A stretch of 64,000 nucleotides of DNA from Ammoniphilus resinae. GTDB lineage: Bacteria > Bacillota > Bacilli > Aneurinibacillales > RAOX-1. A program made the position numbers and the translations under genes. Below are positions 35,155 through 44,127 of the stretch, in pieces. The notes beneath the pieces were generated by a model that was not told the origin of the DNA, made no database searches, and worked only from the letters and a program-made list of their open reading frames with translations. Each line of letters begins with the position of its first letter. The stretch's first letter is position 1. Location of the stretch: NCBI RefSeq assembly GCF_017873965.1, contig NZ_JAGGKT010000003.1, forward strand, positions 186,001 to 250,000. Direction: 5' to 3'.

Positions 35155-36384
35155 ATGCAGGTGGCTGTTGCTTCAAAACCGGTTACCAGGCCTACGGTTT
35201 ACCGGATCTTATTTGCGATTAGTTTTGTACATTTATTAAATGATGCGATGCAATCTGTGATTCCGGCTATTTTTCCCATATTGGAAAAATCGATGAACTT
35301 GTCTTTTGTAGAGCTTGGATGGATTTATTTTACTTTAAATATGACTTCGTCTGTTATGCAGCCGGTAGTTGGATGGTATACCGATAAACGGAGTTCGCCG
35401 TACATGCTTCCACTAGGCATGACCTTGTCACTGGTAGGGATGCTAGGCTTGGCCTTCGCGAATAATCTTGCTTATGTCATTTTGTGTGTCGTTTTTATTG
35501 GGCTAGGTTCTGCAGCGTTCCACCCCGAGGGGTCCCGTGTATCTTATATGGCGGCAGGAAACCGTAGAGGCTTGGCCCAATCGATTTATCAGGTTGGCGG
35601 CAACACTGGGCAATCACTAGCCCCAATCATGACAGCATTGATTTTTGTTCCTTTAGGACAATTTGGCGTCATTTGGTTTACTGCAGTGGCGGGTTTGGCC
35701 GTGATCGTGTTACTGTTTGTTTCTTCTTGGTATAGCCAAAGACTCGTTTATTTTCCACGAAAAACTAAAAATGTTAAGGAAAGAAAAATAGATCCAGCAA
35801 GAAAGAAACAGGTTACCACAGCCATTGTCCTTCTCGTCCTTATTGTATTTGGCCGCTCTTGGTTTGCTACAGGTATTTCTAATTACTATCAATTTTATCT
35901 AATTGAACATTATGGGTTGTCGATTGAAGGCGCACAGTACTATATCTTTGCCTTTTTATTGGCGGGGGTTGCTGGAACATTCTTTGGTGGTCCATTGGCA
36001 GATCGCTTTGGCAGAAGAAATTTGATCTTGTTTTCCATGCTTGGCTCGGCACCATTGGCGCTCTTGCTTCCACACGTAGATTTGATCTGGGTATATCCAA
36101 TTTTTCTAGTTATGGGATTTATTCTTTTATCTAGCTTTTCCGTTAGTGTCGTTTATGCACAGGAGTTAATGCCAGGGAATATAGGTATGGTTTCAGGACT
36201 AATCGTTGGGCTTGGCTTCGGCCTGGGTGCCATTGGATCTGTTTTTTTAGGAAAGATGGCAGATGATCTTGGTTTATATTTTACGATGGTTTTCTGTAGT
36301 TTACTGCCATTATTAGGATTCGTTACATTATTTTTACCTTCTGATCAAAAACTAAAACAGTGGCAAGCTGAGGGCCAAAATTAG
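35155..36384 (+). CDS. MFS transporter, fosmidomycin-resistance (Fsr) type
   Basis: A 409-residue, 12-helix major facilitator. Motif-like segments include VGWYTDKR (loop 2-3), HPEGSRVSYMAAGNRRGLAQSIYQVGGN and GGPLADRFGRRNL. This matches the Fsr group of efflux pumps. I start at ATG 35155 (MQVAVASK); GGAGGGGAAG directly precedes it and includes the alternative GTG at 35140. Drug range unknown. Confidence 0.88.
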   Translation: MQVAVASKPVTRPTVYRILFAISFVHLLNDAMQSVIPAIFPILEKSMNLSFVELGWIYFTLNMTSSVMQPVVGWYTDKRSSPYMLPLGMTLSLVGMLGLAFANNLAYVILCVVFIGLGSAAFHPEGSRVSYMAAGNRRGLAQSIYQVGGNTGQSLAPIMTALIFVPLGQFGVIWFTAVAGLAVIVLLFVSSWYSQRLVYFPRKTKNVKERKIDPARKKQVTTAIVLLVLIVFGRSWFATGISNYYQFYLIEHYGLSIEGAQYYIFAFLLAGVAGTFFGGPLADRFGRRNLILFSMLGSAPLALLLPHVDLIWVYPIFLVMGFILLSSFSVSVVYAQELMPGNIGMVSGLIVGLGFGLGAIGSVFLGKMADDLGLYFTMVFCSLLPLLGFVTLFLPSDQKLKQWQAEGQN

Positions 36385-36440
36385 CCGTACCCGTAAGATT
36401 TGGCTATAATAGGCTTGTATATGTGAGAAGAGGTGGTACG

Positions 36441-38279
36441 ATGAGTGGAATACTAGGCTATATGGGAAAAAGAAATGCTATCCCTATTTTATTAGAAGGC
36501 TTAGAGCAGTTGAGCTATCGAGGATATGACTCGGCGGGAATTGCTGTTTTTTCTGAGGAGAAGGAACTGCAAATTCGAAAAGCTGTGGGAAGGATTAACC
36601 AGCTTCGCAATTTTCTGTTGCACGAGCCTGTGAAACCGGGGAACTCGGGCATTGGTCATACCAGGTGGGCGACACACGGAGTGCCATCAATCACCAACTG
36701 TCATCCTTTGACTGGATGTGGGGAACAGTTTATCGTAGCCCATAACGGAATTATTGAAAATTTTCCTCAGTTAAGAAGAACCCTCTTGCAAGAGGGTCAT
36801 ATTTTTTCAACGGATACTGACACCGAAGTGATCCCACATTTACTTGAGAAGTATGATACCGGGGATTTGGAACAAACCATCCGTGAGATTCTTCCGCTGT
36901 TAAGGGGATCTTTTGCCTTGGCGATTATGTCCAAAGCCCAGCCCCAGGTGATTGTTGGGGTATCACAGGACAATCCATTGGTTGTTGGCTTTGGAAAAAG
37001 TGAATCCTTTTTAACCTCTGATATAACCGCTTTGTTACCTTATACAAGGGAAACATACCCAATAAAAAATGGTGAAATAGCGATACTAGAACCAGAAAAG
37101 GTAACCATTAAATCCACTGCTGGTGAGGTGCGGGAACCAAAGCGAACAATCGTTGAATGGAATGTGCAGGATGTCAGCCTTCAAGAATTTGAACATTACA
37201 TGCTAAAAGAAATTACCGAACAGACAAAATCTGTGGAAGATACTTTAGCGGGACGAATCTCGGAAAAGGGAATTGTTCTCCCTGAATTGGACCCACTTTT
37301 GCTGGCTGGCAGTCTAAGTAAGATTACACGGGTTCATATCATTGCCAGCGGGACGTCTTATCATTCTGGAAGTATCGGGAAAAAAGTGATGGATCAGCTG
37401 TTAAACATCCCAGTCGAAACGTCCTATTCTTCCGAATTTCAATACGACCATCCGCCGTTAGATGAGCAGACCTTGATTATTGTTCTTAGTCAGTCGGGAG
37501 AAACGGCAGATACCTTGTCCGCATTACGAGAAGCTAAGCGTTTCCAAAGTCCGATTATTGCCATAACCAATACGCCTGGGAGTACGGTTTCCCGAAAAGC
37601 AGACAGTACGGTCTATACAAAAGCTGGTCCAGAATTGGCGGTGGCAACGACTAAGTCTTATACATGCCAAATTACCGTATTAATTATGCTAGCAATTTGG
37701 TTGGCAGAGAAGCTTGGAAGCAGGGATCTTCACCCCTTGCCAGAATTAATGACAGAATTAAAACGGCTCCCTGAATATGTAGATTCAACGCTTATTATGA
37801 CACAAGACGCTATCGATCAGTTTGCCCAAGTTACTTATGATCAGGAGCATTTATTTTTAATCGGCCGCGGTTTAGATTATGTTTTGGCACTTGAGGGAGC
37901 ATTGAAACTGCAGGAAGTGGCCTATATTCACGCTGATGCTTATGCAGCGGGGGAATTAAAGCATGGGACAATGGCCTTGATTACCCCAGGCGTTCCTGTT
38001 ATTGCACTAGCCACGCAAAACCAGGTAATGGATAAATTAATTAGTAACATTAAGGAAGTAAAGGCAAGGGATGCTTTTGTGGTTGGGATTACAACCATCG
38101 GAGACGAACTGCTTTCAGAAGTCGTTGATCAGGTTTTATATATACCTAATTCCCATCCGTTCTTGATGCCGATTTTGGCTGCCATTCCTTTACAACTGTT
38201 GGCCTACTATTCCGGAACAGTACGGGGACATGACGTGGATCGACCCCGTAATTTGGCAAAGAGTCTAACTGTAGAATAA
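36441..38279 (+). CDS. glmS: GlmS-like aminotransferase lacking the catalytic N-terminal cysteine
   Basis: A 612-residue protein with full GlmS architecture: class II glutaminase domain (1-about 240) and two SIS domains (about 290-430 and 460-605). Glutamine-pocket residues persist (YRGYDSAG, HTRWATHG, HNGIIENF, STDTDTEV), as do ASGTSYHSG, SQSGETADT and the C-terminal LAKSLTVE. However, the residue after the initiator Met is Ser (AGT), not the nucleophile Cys of all standard GlmS (MCGI). AGAGGTGG precedes ATG 36441 and no alternative start gives a Cys. It may use ammonia, work in reverse as a deaminase, or use Ser as nucleophile. No glmS ribozyme is visible upstream, so a second normal glmS probably exists elsewhere. 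Confidence 0.9.
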   Translation: MSGILGYMGKRNAIPILLEGLEQLSYRGYDSAGIAVFSEEKELQIRKAVGRINQLRNFLLHEPVKPGNSGIGHTRWATHGVPSITNCHPLTGCGEQFIVAHNGIIENFPQLRRTLLQEGHIFSTDTDTEVIPHLLEKYDTGDLEQTIREILPLLRGSFALAIMSKAQPQVIVGVSQDNPLVVGFGKSESFLTSDITALLPYTRETYPIKNGEIAILEPEKVTIKSTAGEVREPKRTIVEWNVQDVSLQEFEHYMLKEITEQTKSVEDTLAGRISEKGIVLPELDPLLLAGSLSKITRVHIIASGTSYHSGSIGKKVMDQLLNIPVETSYSSEFQYDHPPLDEQTLIIVLSQSGETADTLSALREAKRFQSPIIAITNTPGSTVSRKADSTVYTKAGPELAVATTKSYTCQITVLIMLAIWLAEKLGSRDLHPLPELMTELKRLPEYVDSTLIMTQDAIDQFAQVTYDQEHLFLIGRGLDYVLALEGALKLQEVAYIHADAYAAGELKHGTMALITPGVPVIALATQNQVMDKLISNIKEVKARDAFVVGITTIGDELLSEVVDQVLYIPNSHPFLMPILAAIPLQLLAYYSGTVRGHDVDRPRNLAKSLTVE

Positions 38280-38378
38280 GGGCTTAAGTGTTACAAACTG
38301 CCTATTGTTCCAAATTGTTTGGATTGAGACCTTTCGGAGTGCCCTATATAATGGCATACAGAAAGGGGAATGACAAAG

Positions 38379-39029
38379 ATGAAAAAACTTTACTTTTTCA
38401 TATTAGCCATGACCGTTTTCGGTGCCATGATGGTCACTACAGGAAACCACACCTATGCAGCATCATCAACCATCCAGATGGGGAACAATAATGGCGATGT
38501 TTGGGATTTGCAATATCGTTTGAAAGTTCTTGGATATTATGATAGTACCGTTGATGGAGTTTACGGATGGCAGACCTGGCAAGCAGTTCGAAACTTCCAA
38601 TCAGATTATGGAATAAAGATTGATGGCACTGTTGGTGCGCAAACGATGAATGTATTAAAAAAAGTATCTGTTAACCAAAATGAACTAGATATGTTAGCCC
38701 GGATGATACACGCGGAAGCGCGTGGAGAATTATACACCGGACAAGTGGCAGTAGGTGCTGTTATTATGAATCGTTTGAAATCACCACTGTTCCCGAATAC
38801 CATGCAAGACGTTCTTTTCCAACGATTTGCCTTCAGTGCGATTGATGATGGGCAATATTGGAATAATGCTCCAAATGCAACTGCCTATCGGGCGGCTATG
38901 GATGCAGTAAGAGGATGGGACCCTACGAATGGGGCATTGTATTATTTTAACCCGAAGACAGCAACTTCCAGTTGGATATGGACCAGGCCACAACTAGTTT
39001 CCATTGGAAACCACACTTTTATGAAATAG
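38379..39029 (+). CDS. SleB/CwlJ-type cell wall hydrolase with peptidoglycan-binding domain
   Basis: A 216-residue exported hydrolase: signal peptide (about 1-27, ending TYAA), one PG_binding_1 domain (about 32-90, DVWDLQYRLKVLGYYDSTVDGVYG) and a Hydrolase_2 domain (MIHAEARGE catalytic Glu, GAVIMNRLKS, GALYYFNPKTATSSW). This is the layout of the spore-cortex lytic enzyme SleB. No ypeB partner follows, so a sleB paralogue is likely. ATG 38379 has AAAGGGGA 7-8 bases upstream; 38370 is too close to it. Confidence 0.88.
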   Translation: MKKLYFFILAMTVFGAMMVTTGNHTYAASSTIQMGNNNGDVWDLQYRLKVLGYYDSTVDGVYGWQTWQAVRNFQSDYGIKIDGTVGAQTMNVLKKVSVNQNELDMLARMIHAEARGELYTGQVAVGAVIMNRLKSPLFPNTMQDVLFQRFAFSAIDDGQYWNNAPNATAYRAAMDAVRGWDPTNGALYYFNPKTATSSWIWTRPQLVSIGNHTFMK

Positions 39030-39038
39030 AACAGCAAG

Positions 39039-39072
39039 GAGGGTGTCCCAATAGTGGTCGCCCTCTTTTTTA
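39039..39072 (+). terminator. Terminator after the cell wall hydrolase
   Basis: GAGGGTG pairs with CGCCCTC (one wobble), followed by TTTTTTA. Confidence 0.65.
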
Positions 39073-39218
39073 CGTTTTGGAAAGTTGAGCTCGTTTAAAT
39101 ACCATCTGTTGAAGTAGACTAGGAGATGTGTTGTAAGAAGGAGAAGGAATTAAATCAACTTTTATAGTATAATTGGCCTGGATTCTGCTTATTGCTGAGA
39201 AAGGGGTAAATTATAGAA

Positions 39219-39878
39219 ATGGATTCTGGACGTAGGCGCATTCTCATTATGACTGCCGTTTCAGAGGAAAGAGAGGCAGTTCTTCGAGGCATAAATGGGA
39301 AGCAGAATATTGATGTCATCCTTACGGGGGTCGGCCCCGTCAAAGCAGCAGCAAGTACGGCAAGGATCTTAGCGAAAAAAGATTACGATCTGGTGGTTTC
39401 CGCCGGAATTGCTGGAGGATTTAAGGAGATGGCTGAGATTGGTTCCCTGGTCGTCGCCAACAAGATCGTTTCTGCAGACTTGGGTGCCGAGGGTCCGGAA
39501 GGGTTCTTAAGTTTAGACCAGCTAGGATTTGGGGCTTCTACTACTGTTCCATGTGAAATGGAGCAGGTTGATCAATTGAGTCAAGTGTTAACAGCAGCTG
39601 GTCTTTCTGTTCATATCGGCCCTATCGTAACAGTTTCTACTGTTACAGGGTCAGATCTGACGGCAAAAGAAATGGTAGAACGTGTTCCAGGGGCTGTTGC
39701 TGAAGCAATGGAAGGATACGGCGTAGCGGTCGCTGCGAAGGAATATGGATTACCAGTGATGGAAGTGCGGGCGATCAGTAATTTGGTGGGTCCACGAGAC
39801 CGATCTGCTTGGCGGATCAAAGAAGCGTTGACCGCGCTTGAAGTTGCAAGCCAAGTATTAGCGGAGGTGTTTTCATGA
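39219..39878 (+). CDS. mqnB: Futalosine hydrolase
   Basis: Removes hypoxanthine from futalosine in the alternative (futalosine) menaquinone pathway. A 219-residue nucleoside phosphorylase-like fold: VLTGVGPVKAAAST near the N-terminus, VVSAGIAGGF, and AEAMEGYGVAVAAKEYGLPVMEVRAISNLVGPRD with the ribose-binding Glu and catalytic Asp. The stop overlaps the mqnD ATG by 4 bp, and this pairing settles the assignment over general MTA nucleosidases. Confidence 0.93.
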   Translation: MDSGRRRILIMTAVSEEREAVLRGINGKQNIDVILTGVGPVKAAASTARILAKKDYDLVVSAGIAGGFKEMAEIGSLVVANKIVSADLGAEGPEGFLSLDQLGFGASTTVPCEMEQVDQLSQVLTAAGLSVHIGPIVTVSTVTGSDLTAKEMVERVPGAVAEAMEGYGVAVAAKEYGLPVMEVRAISNLVGPRDRSAWRIKEALTALEVASQVLAEVFS

Positions 39879-40711
39879 GTAAGATGAGTATTGCCTTTTC
39901 ACCCTGTCCTAATGATACGTTTGTTTTTCACGCTTGGGCGCATGGACTGATTCCAGATGCTCCGGCACTTGATGTAACCTATGCCGATATAGATATTACC
40001 AATTACCTTGCAACCCAATCAGACAGTATGGATATTCTTAAAATATCTTATGCTGCGCTGCCATGGGTGCTGTCCGAATATGCCCTGCTTCCGTGCGGGG
40101 GAGCTCTCGGAAGAGGATGTGGTCCGCTACTTCTGACAAAGGGTGAGACAGACCCCCGGGAATTGTCTAAACTACGGGTAGCCATTCCAAGTGAGCGGTC
40201 AACTGCTTATCTTCTATTCAGACTTTGGGCGGCCCAGAAGGTTCCTGGAGGTGTAGGGGAAATTGTTATATTGCCTTTTGATCACATTATGCCAGCGGTT
40301 CGGGATGGACAAGTTGATGCTGGACTAGTGATTCATGAAGCGCGATTTACATATCCCTCTTATGGATTATCCCTTCTGGCAGACATGGGGGAATGGTGGG
40401 AAGAGGATACGAACTTACCCATCCCGCTCGGGGCGATTATTGCTCGCCGTTCCTTGGATTTGGACGCGATCGCCAGCTGGATCCGTTCCTCAGTGGAGTA
40501 CGCCTGGGCAACCCCGGAAGTATCAAGAGAATACGTTATGAGTCATGCCCAGGAATTGTCACCGGAAGTAGCACAGGCACATATCAACCTTTATGTAAAT
40601 GAGTTTACTGCAGATCTTGGCGAAAAAGGGTATGCCGCGATTAAGGCATTACTTGGTCGTTCGGCGGAGGAAGGTCTTGTGCCAAAGTTCGATTTGTCCT
40701 TGCTGCGTTAA
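39875..40711 (+). CDS. mqnD: 1,4-dihydroxy-6-naphthoate synthase
   Basis: Cyclic dehypoxanthinylfutalosine to 1,4-dihydroxy-6-naphthoate, later step of the futalosine route. A 278-residue periplasmic-binding-protein-like fold with FSPCPNDTFVFHAW at the N-terminus, DILKISYAALPWVLSEYALLPCGGALGRGCGPLL, and IHEARFTYPSYGL (catalytic His region). The ATG overlaps mqnB. mqnA, mqnC and mqnE are not in the window. The stop codon is inside a palindrome of the repeat family. Confidence 0.94.
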   Translation: MSKMSIAFSPCPNDTFVFHAWAHGLIPDAPALDVTYADIDITNYLATQSDSMDILKISYAALPWVLSEYALLPCGGALGRGCGPLLLTKGETDPRELSKLRVAIPSERSTAYLLFRLWAAQKVPGGVGEIVILPFDHIMPAVRDGQVDAGLVIHEARFTYPSYGLSLLADMGEWWEEDTNLPIPLGAIIARRSLDLDAIASWIRSSVEYAWATPEVSREYVMSHAQELSPEVAQAHINLYVNEFTADLGEKGYAAIKALLGRSAEEGLVPKFDLSLLR

Positions 40712-40788
40712 CGGAAATATTTTCTGTTAACGTATTAAAGCTGATATTCGATGATCTAGGGCTAATAGCGGAAGTTTTTTCCGCTATT
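40707..40788 (+). repeat. Pair of AACGGAA/TTCCGTT palindromes after mqnD
   Basis: Hairpin 40707-40731 (11-bp stem GTTAACGGAAA with TTTCTGTTAAC, covering the mqnD stop) and hairpin 40764-40788 (AATAGCGGAA with TTCCGCTATT), the latter followed by eight Ts and acting as terminator. Same family as 29911-30102. Confidence 0.8.
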
Positions 40789-40943
40789 TTTTTTTATGGT
40801 TAAATTTCCTATTGTAATGTGAAAAAATTTACAATAAGTCCACTCAGGGAAAGCCCTAAAAAATCCTCGGAAATAAAGGGTTTTGCTAATTAGATGGTAA
40901 AAAAAATCATTGACACAAAGCCGCCACATTCATTATTATTAAA

Positions 40944-40958
40944 TTGTAACCGTTTACA
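40944..40958. promoter_or_regulatory. CcpA catabolite-responsive element (cre) upstream of acsA
   Basis: TTGTAACCGTTTACA matches WTGNAANCGNWWNCA at every position. It lies about 255 bp before the acsA start. CcpA repression of acsA is known in B. subtilis, so glucose repression of acetate use is expected here. A second palindrome, GTATGAA-TGT-TTCATAC, lies just downstream at 40981-40997. Confidence 0.75.
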
Positions 40959-41213
40959 GATCAATTAAATTCGACCGTTTGTATGAATGTTTCATACAAT
41001 ATATGTTGTTATCTTATCGTTTATCGTTTTTATTCTGATTATTAAATTTAATTTATCCATTATGTATTTTATTCTATAAAAAAGTTTGTGTAACAAGTGT
41101 AGAAGATAGCCGGGGACTTTTTGTACCAGCCACTGTTCTCTGTATTGACTAAAAAAACTCGGGGTGGAATCTATAAGGTCCCCCCAAGTCCAACTACAAA
41201 GGAGGCTATTACC

Positions 41214-42941
41214 ATGAACCAAATGCTAAGCAATGTTCGAATTCCTGCTACAACAGGCCAATTTAACCTCAGAAATTATGAAGAGACCTATCAAAGTTTT
41301 GCTTGGAAAGATGTGGAGAAGGAATTTACCTGGCATCGCACGGGAAAAGTGAATGCTGCTTACGAAGCAATTGATCGTCATTGTGAGTTGGGAAGAGCGG
41401 AAAAAATAGCTTTACATTATTATGATAGCAGGCGGGAAGAATCCTATTCATTTCTGGATTTAAAGCGATTGTCCAATCGATTTGCGAACATACTAACTGA
41501 TCTTGGGATTGTGAAAGGGGATCGTGTATTTATTTTCATGCCAAGATCACCAGAGTTATATGCCAGCTTCTTGGGAATTGTCAAGGTTGGAGCGATTATT
41601 GGTCCGTTGTTTGAAGCCTTTATGGAAGGGGCAGTAAGGGATCGTCTAGCGGACAGCGAGGCGGTAGCCATTGTTACAACCCCTGATTTGGCTAAGCGTA
41701 TTCCGACAAAGGAATTGTCACATCTAAAGCATGTAATTGTATTTGGGGATGAATCTCAATTGGAAGACAATCAGTTACATTTTCAATCTCTTATGGATCA
41801 TGCATCTGAGGAATTTGAACCAGTATGGGTGGACCGTGAAGACGGCATGTTGCTTCACTATACTTCTGGATCTACAGGAAAACCAAAGGGTGTTCTACAT
41901 GTCCACAACGCAATGATCCAGCATTATCAAACGGCAAAATGGGTATTGGACTTGCAGGAAAATGATGTCTACTGGTGCACAGCTGATCCGGGGTGGGTGA
42001 CTGGTACTTCTTATGGAATCTTTGGTCCTTGGCTCCATGGGGTAACGAATGTGATACGCGGTGGACGTTTTACACCAGATGATTGGTATTCTACACTTGA
42101 AAAATATAACGTTACTGTCTGGTACAGTGCTCCAACAGCTTTCCGCATGTTAATGGGGGCCGGGGATGAAATCGTAAAAAAATATAATTTGAGTTCCTTA
42201 CGTCATGTTCTTAGTGTAGGAGAGCCGTTAAATCCGGAAGTGGTTCTTTGGGGGATGAAGGTATTCGAACACAGAATTCATGATACTTGGTGGATGACCG
42301 AAACGGGTGCACAGTTAATCTGTAATTACCCTTCGATGGATATCAAACCAGGCTCAATGGGAAAACCAATTCCTGGCGTTGTTGCAGCAATTATAGATGA
42401 CGAAGGAAATATTCTTCCACCGAACCGGATGGGGAATTTAGCGATTAAGGTAGACTGGCCTTCGATGATGAGGAAAATTTGGAAGAACCCTGCAAAATAC
42501 GATGAATATTTCAGATTGGATGGATGGTATACATCAGGAGATTCCGCATTCATGGACGAAGAAGGGTACTTTTGGTTCCAAGGGCGTGTTGATGATGTCA
42601 TCAATACATCTGGAGAAAGAGTGGGCCCCTTTGAAGTAGAAAGTAAGCTAGTTGAACATCCTGCTGTCGCTGAAGCGGGGGTTATTGGCAAACCCGATCC
42701 GCTGCGTGGGGAAATTATTAAGGCATTTATTTCGTTAAGAGAAGGGTACCAGGTATCAGACGAATTGTTGAATGATATCAAGCAATTTGTAAAAAAAGGA
42801 TTGTCAGCCCATGCAGCACCTCGTGAAATTGAAGTAAAAGATAAGTTGCCGAAAACGAGAAGCGGGAAAATTATGAGACGAGTGTTGAAAGCATGGGAAT
42901 TAGGATTGCCAACAGGGGATCTATCCACAATGGAAGACTAA
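41214..42941 (+). CDS. acsA: Acetyl-CoA synthetase
   Basis: Activates acetate to acetyl-CoA via acetyl-AMP. A 575-residue ANL enzyme: YTSGSTGKPKGVLHVH (P-loop-like), TADPGWVTGTSYG, WWMTETGAQ, the YTSGDSAFMDEEGYFWFQGRVDD hinge and PKTRSGKIMRR with Lys552, the residue acetylated by AcuA in the B. subtilis enzyme. ATG 41214 with AAAGGAGG fits the family start; an upstream frame from 41121 has no such signal. The acu genes that sit next to B. subtilis acsA are absent here. Confidence 0.95.
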   Translation: MNQMLSNVRIPATTGQFNLRNYEETYQSFAWKDVEKEFTWHRTGKVNAAYEAIDRHCELGRAEKIALHYYDSRREESYSFLDLKRLSNRFANILTDLGIVKGDRVFIFMPRSPELYASFLGIVKVGAIIGPLFEAFMEGAVRDRLADSEAVAIVTTPDLAKRIPTKELSHLKHVIVFGDESQLEDNQLHFQSLMDHASEEFEPVWVDREDGMLLHYTSGSTGKPKGVLHVHNAMIQHYQTAKWVLDLQENDVYWCTADPGWVTGTSYGIFGPWLHGVTNVIRGGRFTPDDWYSTLEKYNVTVWYSAPTAFRMLMGAGDEIVKKYNLSSLRHVLSVGEPLNPEVVLWGMKVFEHRIHDTWWMTETGAQLICNYPSMDIKPGSMGKPIPGVVAAIIDDEGNILPPNRMGNLAIKVDWPSMMRKIWKNPAKYDEYFRLDGWYTSGDSAFMDEEGYFWFQGRVDDVINTSGERVGPFEVESKLVEHPAVAEAGVIGKPDPLRGEIIKAFISLREGYQVSDELLNDIKQFVKKGLSAHAAPREIEVKDKLPKTRSGKIMRRVLKAWELGLPTGDLSTMED

Positions 42942-42946
42942 GATGC

Positions 42947-42980
42947 AAAGGGGAGAGCGAATTGCTTATCCCCTTTTTTT
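42947..42980 (+). terminator. Terminator of acsA
   Basis: AAAGGGGA pairs with TCCCCTTT, with an inner AGC/GCT pairing, then a run of Ts. Confidence 0.8.
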
Positions 42981-43114
42981 GGTATTTAAGTTTCCATTCT
43001 CCAACTTAATTGACTGTTGATTAAAAGGTTTAGTCTATGAAAAAACGTTTCTCTAGACCCACATGACCCTTGATTGATACAATAATGTTCATTGTAGGGG
43101 AAGGGGTGATTCTT

Positions 43115-44008
43115 TTGAAAAATGTCGAGAATGTGGAATTTGGCGCCTGGCTGAGTATAGCTGCCTATATTTCCTTATCGATTTTCAAATTAATCATCGG
43201 ATATCTTACCGAATCAAAAGCATTAACAGCTGATGGATTGAATAATTCTACGGATATTTTCCTTTCTGTCGCGATCTTGATCGGAATCCGAATATCTAGG
43301 AAACCGCCGGATGCAAACCATACGTATGGGCATACCAAAGCTGAATCGATAGCATCTTTGGTTGCCTCTTTTATCATGGTGAGTGTCGGGTTTAATATTA
43401 TGCTGAAATCTTTTCGACAGATTTTTTTAGGTTCAGAGATTACTATCCCGGATACGTTTGCTGCTTGGACAGCTGTTATTTGCGCAATCGTCATGTATTT
43501 CGTTTACCGCTATAATTATCGATTAGCTTTGCAAACCAAAAGCTCTGCTTTACTTTCTGCTGCAAAAGATAATCTTTCAGATGCATGGGTCAGTATTGGA
43601 GTGATGATTGGGATTATTGGTGCTCAGTTCGGTTTAATCTGGTTAGATCCGTTAGCAGCCTTAGTTGTCGGGATTTTAATTTGTAAAACAGCATGGACCA
43701 TTTTTTGGGATTCAACCCATGTATTAACAGATGGGTTTGATGAGGAGGAATTGTTGCAATACACAAAGACCGTCATGCAAATAAAAGGGGTTAGGGTAGT
43801 AGAAAGTATGAGAGCCCGTAACCAAGGGTCTGAAATATTTGTTGATGTAGTCATTCATATTGATCCCGATATTAGTATTATTCAAGGGCATCTTATTTGC
43901 GATAAAATTGAAAAGATAATGAGAGAAAAACACGCGGTGTCCAATGTGCATATTCATATTGAACCTTATATAGAACAGTTGGAAATGAAAAGAGAATCCA
44001 TTAAATAA
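43115..44008 (+). CDS. Cation diffusion facilitator family transporter
   Basis: A 297-residue CDF efflux protein with about six helices: LTADGLNNSTDIF and AAKDNLSDAWVSIGV provide the two metal-site DxxxD-type motifs, GHTKAES the first cytoplasmic loop; a C-terminal ferredoxin-like domain ends VSNVHIHIEPY. Zn, Mn or Fe export is likely. TTG 43115 has GAAGGGGTGA 7 bases upstream; the longer frame from 43070 lacks a ribosome site. Confidence 0.88.
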   Translation: MKNVENVEFGAWLSIAAYISLSIFKLIIGYLTESKALTADGLNNSTDIFLSVAILIGIRISRKPPDANHTYGHTKAESIASLVASFIMVSVGFNIMLKSFRQIFLGSEITIPDTFAAWTAVICAIVMYFVYRYNYRLALQTKSSALLSAAKDNLSDAWVSIGVMIGIIGAQFGLIWLDPLAALVVGILICKTAWTIFWDSTHVLTDGFDEEELLQYTKTVMQIKGVRVVESMRARNQGSEIFVDVVIHIDPDISIIQGHLICDKIEKIMREKHAVSNVHIHIEPYIEQLEMKRESIK

Positions 44009-44127
44009 AGGCGTGAAGTGTGATCAGGTATAATTGTTTGTCGTTTTTGTTAAAAGTGAAGATAGAAGTTGAAATTATGGTAGAATAGATTTTATGAATT
44101 TTACGCCAAAGAAGGGAGGCATCCCAA

